DNA of 17,177 nucleotides from Puniceicoccales bacterium (GTDB lineage: Bacteria; Verrucomicrobiota; Verrucomicrobiia; Opitutales; JAIRKQ01), in NCBI GenBank assembly GCA_031279395.1, contig JAITIO010000012.1:1-17177 (forward strand), written 5' to 3'. The translations under genes were made by a program, and so were the position numbers. Position 1 is the stretch's first letter; every line of letters begins with the position of its first letter. The notes below the pieces were generated by a model that did not search any database, had not been told where the DNA came from, and was given only the letters and a program-made list of their open reading frames with translations. This document shows, piece by piece, positions 14,164-17,177 of the stretch.

Positions 14164-15285
14164 CTAATGCAAAATTTGTTTTAATGTTGTTATGACGTGA
14201 AGAATCTGATCGGAAGTTAGTTCTGGATAAATTGGTAAGCTCAAAACTTCTTTCGACGCCAACATAGCATTGGAGGTTAAACTTCGTGGATCGACAAACG
14301 GTTTTAAGCTTTCCTGGGCGTCCAATGGTAAAGGATAGTAAATATTATACCCTATGTCGCTTGCTTGCAAAGCTTGGCAGACTTCATCGCGTTTTTCCTC
14401 CAAAACCCTGATTGTAAACTGATTCCAGGTGTGAAAATTTCCTTCGATCTCTTTGGGTAAAACGATGGATTTTAACCCATTCAGTGCCTCCAAATAGATG
14501 GCGGCGTTTTTTCTACGATTTGCTATGTAGGCCTCGACATGGGAAAATTTTACATTTAATAGGCCCGCCTGCACTTCATCAATCCTGAAATTTCCCCCAA
14601 CGTATCTGTGAAAATATCGTGGTTTCATTCCATGAACACGCAGGATTTTTATCTTTTCAGCAATGTCATCATCGTCGGTGCAAACGAGACCAGAGTCTCC
14701 AAACCCTCCAAGATTTTTGGTTGGGAAAAAACTAAAACATCCAACCTTTCCAAAGGTACCACTTTGTCGTTCATGCCGTTTAGCACCGAAGGATTGTGCA
14801 CAGTCTTCAATCACCGGGATATTAAACTCACGGCCAATTTTTATAATCTCATCCATTGACGCCATTTGTCCGAACAGATGAGCAACCAAAATAGCCTTTG
14901 TCTTAGTGGAAATTTTTTCGCGAATTTTTTCCCATGAAATGTTGAAATCGGCAAGGTCGACATCTACAAATACTGGTATACCCCCAAGTCGTACCACCGT
15001 ACTGGCGGTGGCAAAAAAAGTAAAGGACGGGCAAATCACTTCATCGGACCCTCGAATGTCAAGTGCCATCAATGCGACCAAAATGGCATCCGTTCCCGAT
15101 GATATTCCGATGGCATATTTCGTTCCCAAATATTCCGCCATATTTTTTTCGAAGATTATTACCTCTTCCCCCAATATGAATGCAGCCGAATCGAAAATTT
15201 CGGAAAATTTTTCTATCGCTTCGGACTTAATTTTTAAATTTTGATTTTTTAGATCAAAGAATGGCACTCTCACACCGTGAAACAT
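14164..15285 (-). CDS. DegT/DnrJ/EryC1/StrS-family sugar aminotransferase
   Basis: A 373-residue PLP-dependent enzyme that puts an amino group on a keto-sugar nucleotide, usually for surface polysaccharide or a glycan. The N-terminus (VRVPFFDLKNQN) and SSGTDAILVALMAL block are typical; GSDEVICPSFTFFATASTVV is the usual substrate-side block. Lys190 in FFPTKNLGGFGDSG forms the Schiff base with PLP, and Asp161 and Gln164 in VIEDCAQSFGA contact the cofactor. The protein looks complete and intact. The start at 15285 has an AGGAG about nine bases upstream. No other sugar-nucleotide gene is in the window, so the exact substrate cannot be named. It is divergent from the OTU-like gene. Confidence 0.9.
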   Translation of the reverse strand: MFHGVRVPFFDLKNQNLKIKSEAIEKFSEIFDSAAFILGEEVIIFEKNMAEYLGTKYAIGISSGTDAILVALMALDIRGSDEVICPSFTFFATASTVVRLGGIPVFVDVDLADFNISWEKIREKISTKTKAILVAHLFGQMASMDEIIKIGREFNIPVIEDCAQSFGAKRHERQSGTFGKVGCFSFFPTKNLGGFGDSGLVCTDDDDIAEKIKILRVHGMKPRYFHRYVGGNFRIDEVQAGLLNVKFSHVEAYIANRRKNAAIYLEALNGLKSIVLPKEIEGNFHTWNQFTIRVLEEKRDEVCQALQASDIGYNIYYPLPLDAQESLKPFVDPRSLTSNAMLASKEVLSLPIYPELTSDQILHVITTLKQILH

Positions 15286-15360
15286 CTCTTTTAGCTCCTG
15301 CTTTTCAAGGAAAATCGTCCATGGAAAAAATTTTTGAGAACATATGCTTTGAGGTATTTT

Positions 15361-15386
15361 TTGTCAATTTTTTGTTTTCTTGACAA
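15361..15386 (+). promoter_or_regulatory. Consensus -35 box overlapped by an inverted repeat, upstream of OTU-like gene
   Basis: TTGTCA (15361-15366) and TGACAA (15381-15386) form an inverted repeat with 14 bases between. The right half overlaps a consensus TTGACA (15380-15385). TATAAC at 15400-15405 is the best -10 nearby, but its 14-base spacing is short. This could be an operator on the OTU-gene promoter or a site shared with the divergent aminotransferase gene. Confidence 0.35.
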
Positions 15387-15417
15387 TGCAAAAATTAGTT
15401 ATAACCTTAATCATCAC

Positions 15418-15430
15418 CTCCTTAGAGGAG
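15418..15430 (+). promoter_or_regulatory. Hairpin that buries the Shine-Dalgarno of the OTU-like gene
   Basis: CTCCT, loop TAG, then AGGAG form a perfect 5-bp stem, and its right arm is the Shine-Dalgarno, which lies four bases before ATG 15435. When folded it would lower translation. It is small, so it may simply be chance from a strong Shine-Dalgarno. Confidence 0.4.
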
Positions 15431-15434
15431 TTTT

Positions 15435-16145
15435 ATGGATATAATTGCGCTATGTAGACGACTACAGTCTATTCAAGGTCATAGGAAAGAAGTGAAACAG
15501 CCTGTCCAGCAACAAAAAGACGACGTAGTTCCACGATACTTCCATGACATCAAATTAAATGCTCTTCTAGGTGATACTGGCAGGAACAAAAACAGTACGC
15601 CTGGAGATGGACATAACAACTGCGGATTCAATGCAATATTGGAGCAAGTAGGTGATCATACTCACAGCTCAGAAATGGTTAATTTGCTGAGGCACAAGCT
15701 GGGTTATGGTGATGAAAATTCCAACAAAATGTTTGATACAAATTCTTGTCTGTCCGTTGCAAATCTTTTTAAGCACCCAGTCGTTGAAATATGTCACAAT
15801 GGTGGTAAAATAACACAACTATCTTTTGCCGTGCCCAGTGTAGACTTAAGCATTCACTTCAGAAATGAAATGGAGTTATCTCAAAATTTTGTACAGTGGT
15901 GTAAAAGTTCCGAATGGCAGCAAGATAGAATCGATATCCTATCCCAATGGTTCGCGGCTAATTTGCCGGATGCCTTAAATTTTAATGAAGCTACGGTGTA
16001 TGATATTTCACTACGATTATTGCAATGTCCTAGGACAATAGCGTTGGTTTCAATTGATAGTGGTGGACACTTCGATGCAGCTCCACATAAAGATTTGCAA
16101 AGGGAAAATAGTATGTTAGAGTTTCTCCGCGAAGCAGGAAGTTAG
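15435..16145 (+). CDS. OTU-like cysteine protease, putative deubiquitinase effector
   Basis: A 236-residue protein resembling OTU-family cysteine proteases, which cleave ubiquitin in eukaryotes and occur in bacterial effectors. The N-terminal catalytic block is STPGDGHNNCGFNAILEQV with nucleophile candidate Cys63 and Asp58; typical OTUs read GDGNCLFRAI, so this one has two extra residues between Asp and Cys. The late block IALVSIDSGGHFDAAPHK (202-219) matches the OTU ending with catalytic His212 followed by an aromatic residue and Asp214. The middle is divergent. Residues 1-50 are Gln/Lys-rich and could hold a secretion signal. GAGGAG four bases before the ATG is a strong Shine-Dalgarno. No chaperone gene is adjacent. 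Bacteria lack ubiquitin, so a host target is inferred; a self-processing or other C65/C85-type peptidase is possible. Confidence 0.6.
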   Translation: MDIIALCRRLQSIQGHRKEVKQPVQQQKDDVVPRYFHDIKLNALLGDTGRNKNSTPGDGHNNCGFNAILEQVGDHTHSSEMVNLLRHKLGYGDENSNKMFDTNSCLSVANLFKHPVVEICHNGGKITQLSFAVPSVDLSIHFRNEMELSQNFVQWCKSSEWQQDRIDILSQWFAANLPDALNFNEATVYDISLRLLQCPRTIALVSIDSGGHFDAAPHKDLQRENSMLEFLREAGS

Positions 16146-16224
16146 AAGAAAGTTCACCGGAAAAACTTTTCAAATCATTGGGATTTGCCATGGACTTTTC
16201 AATCTCGACAAAGCCGCTCCGCCA

Positions 16225-16256
16225 GTATTTTTCCTTTTTTGGAAAAATACCATTTT
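16225..16256 (+). terminator. Rho-independent terminator after OTU-like gene
   Basis: A perfect 10-bp stem, GTATTTTTCC (16225-16234) and GGAAAAATAC (16241-16250), has loop TTTTTT and is followed by CATTTTT. It lies about 80 bases after the stop codon. The stem is AT-rich but the shape and T-run fit a plus-strand terminator; the opposite strand lacks a T-run. Confidence 0.65.
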
Positions 16257-16670
16257 TCACTTTGTTAGAATATGGAGTCTAACCGAGGTGCTTCTGTTGC
16301 ATTAGGACTGCGAGAGCATACCTTTAGCCTAAAGTGTAATAATTGAACGGCTAAAAGAGGATATACAATCAGGCGTCCGAAGTTCCTCTAGGACAGGTGA
16401 TCGCCGACAATCCCCGTATTCCTGCGACTTTCATGGCTTTTCAGGCATTTTCAGTCGTTTTTCACCGTGGCTCCCAAAAATCGAATCCGAAACCTATATA
16501 TCCACTCCCTCTTCCAGATACTCACAATTTTCTTTCCCTAGACAAAAAAACGCTATTCTTCGACACTTCGACTATAGGCGGGGTCCAGGAAAAACCATTA
16601 CAACCACCTCTACGAAAAAAATCAAAAATCAAAATTCGAAAACCAAAATCAAAAAACTCTATGAAGGTCC

Positions 16671-16920
16671 GCGAATCCCGCAAATACGAGGGACCTCTCG
16701 AAAAACCGAAAATCTCGTAAGCGCAGGAGACTTCACGAAAGTTCGTAAACCTTCGCAATCACGAGGGACCCTTCGAAAGTCTGCCAACTTCGTAAGTTCT
16801 GCGAAAATTGCAAATCCCTACAAACACAAAAGATTGTCAACTTCGTAAATTCCACAAATCCTGTAAATTTCATAAAAATTATAAATTCATCGGAAACCCC
16901 GGAAATCTCGAAAGTTCCAA
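16671..16920. repeat. Degenerate 9-10 bp tandem-like repeats
   Basis: The stretch is built from near-repeats with a period of about 9-10 bases around a core like CGNAAAT, for example TCCGCGAAT, CCCGCAAAT, CCTGTAAAT, TTCATAAAA, ATTATAAAT and CCCCGGAAAT. Longer exact copies are ACGAGGGACC at 16686 and 16761 and AACTTCGTAA at about 16786 and 16839. A/T-rich steps repeating about once per helical turn could bend DNA. A random AT-rich drift is the alternative. Confidence 0.5.
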
Positions 16921-16928
16921 GGCATTCC

Positions 16929-16953
16929 AGTTATCCGGAAATTCCGGATAACT
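16929..16953. repeat. Perfect 25-bp palindrome
   Basis: AGTTATCCGGAA and TTCCGGATAACT are perfect inverted copies with a single A between them. Arms of 12 with a one-base centre cannot form a normal terminator loop, so this fits a binding or recombination site, or a cruciform, better than an RNA hairpin. Confidence 0.7.
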
Positions 16954-17120
16954 CAATTTGCCCATAAACAAAGGCTTACGGTATGCTACGAGTTCCGAAA
17001 GGTCCCAACAGGCTGCGGATGTGCTGTGGGTTTCGAAGGTTTCAAGGCATTCATTTGGCAATGAACTTTTCTTGATGCCTCGTCTTGTGCTTCCCCAATT
17101 GTCGTAAGGCCTGTGTTTAT

Positions 17121-17134
17121 GCCCCTTTTGGGGC
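17121..17134 (-). terminator. Hairpin directly 3' of the tRNA
   Basis: GCCCC, loop of four, GGGGC forms a perfect stem that touches the CCA end of the minus-strand tRNA. On the minus strand it is followed by ATAAACAC rather than a T-run, so it may be a weak terminator or a processing-related structure. Confidence 0.35.
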
Positions 17135-17177
17135 TGGCGAGGCAGGAAGGATTCGAACCCTCGACCTTCGGCTTAGA
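17135..17177 (-). tRNA. tRNA, probably Arg(UCU), partial (3' half)
   Basis: Reading the minus strand from the window edge gives the anticodon-loop 3' side TCTAA, stem GCCGA, variable loop AGGTC, T-arm GAGGG-TTCGAAT-CCTTC, acceptor strand CTGCCTC, discriminator G and an encoded CCA. By position the anticodon would be TCT, which reads AGA (Arg); the following A37-A38 fit that type. The D-arm and 5' acceptor strand lie beyond the window, so the isotype is only probable. Confidence 0.75.

Larger units (their letters stand above)
16260..17120. other. Gene-free region of about 860 bases
   Basis: I find no credible gene here. A 107-codon plus-strand frame at 16397-16720 has no convincing start (GTG, no Shine-Dalgarno) and a low-complexity Lys/Pro-rich end that matches the A-rich DNA. 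The region holds the short degenerate repeats at about 16601-16920 and the palindrome at 16929-16953. Its composition is patchy, with A-rich and GC-rich segments. It may contain the promoter of something beyond the tRNA, but I cannot assign one. Confidence 0.5.

Noticed and set aside
16397..16720. 107-codon plus-strand open frame
   Set aside because: GTG start without Shine-Dalgarno, low-complexity Lys/Pro content that mirrors the A-rich repeat DNA, and no family likeness.
16686..16920. CRISPR array
   Set aside because: The repeats are far too short and degenerate, with no constant-length spacers and no cas gene nearby.

Overview
The window looks like a moderately low-GC, Gram-negative, host-associated bacterium. 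A type III secretion (T3SS) chaperone next to a large putative effector, an OTU-like cysteine protease and a GadC-type amino acid antiporter all point to life with a eukaryotic host. The F1-ATPase sequences (alpha starting MVDKILSEI, with an NEMIEFP motif) remind me of Verrucomicrobiota/Puniceicoccales proteins, but that placement is a memory-based inference. The genetic code is standard: atpD, vapC and other genes end in TGA.

Layout. 1-591: decayed IS982-family transposase. 592-1219: no gene. 1220-1750: small lipoprotein-like gene with a C-terminal membrane helix, convergent with a GadC-like antiporter (3144-1747, minus); the two stop codons share the same CTAG. 3145-3637: leader region of the antiporter with a tandem palindromic repeat. 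8933-3638 (minus): F1-ATPase operon atpA-atpG-atpD-[unknown exported protein]-atpC, tightly packed, with no atpH or Fo genes. 9088-9798: divergent radical-SAM activase (NrdG-like).

9930-13155 is an accessory island. It holds a CesT-type chaperone, a short ORF in frame with the effector and separated from it by one TGA, a 528-codon lipase-like putative effector, a small coupled ORF, and a Phd/VapC-type toxin-antitoxin pair. 13333-13998 carries a truncated Panacea-like gene and an IS5-type transposase fragment, so the island is flanked by mobile and decaying DNA. 15285-14164 (minus) is a DegT-family sugar aminotransferase, divergent from an OTU-like protease gene (15435-16145) with a good Shine-Dalgarno and a strong AT-rich terminator.

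16260-17134 is non-coding, with a degenerate 9-10 bp repeat and a perfect 25-bp palindrome. The window ends inside a minus-strand tRNA, probably tRNA-Arg(UCU), cut at its anticodon.

How the genes work together: the F1 genes supply the catalytic head of ATP synthase, with delta and Fo subunits presumably encoded elsewhere. The chaperone and lipase-like protein form a likely chaperone-effector unit for a T3SS encoded elsewhere. The OTU protein is a second candidate effector. The most notable points are the effector locus with its in-frame TGA, the OTU-like protein, an alpha-subunit P-loop lacking its conserved Thr, and the unknown gene inside the ATP synthase operon.
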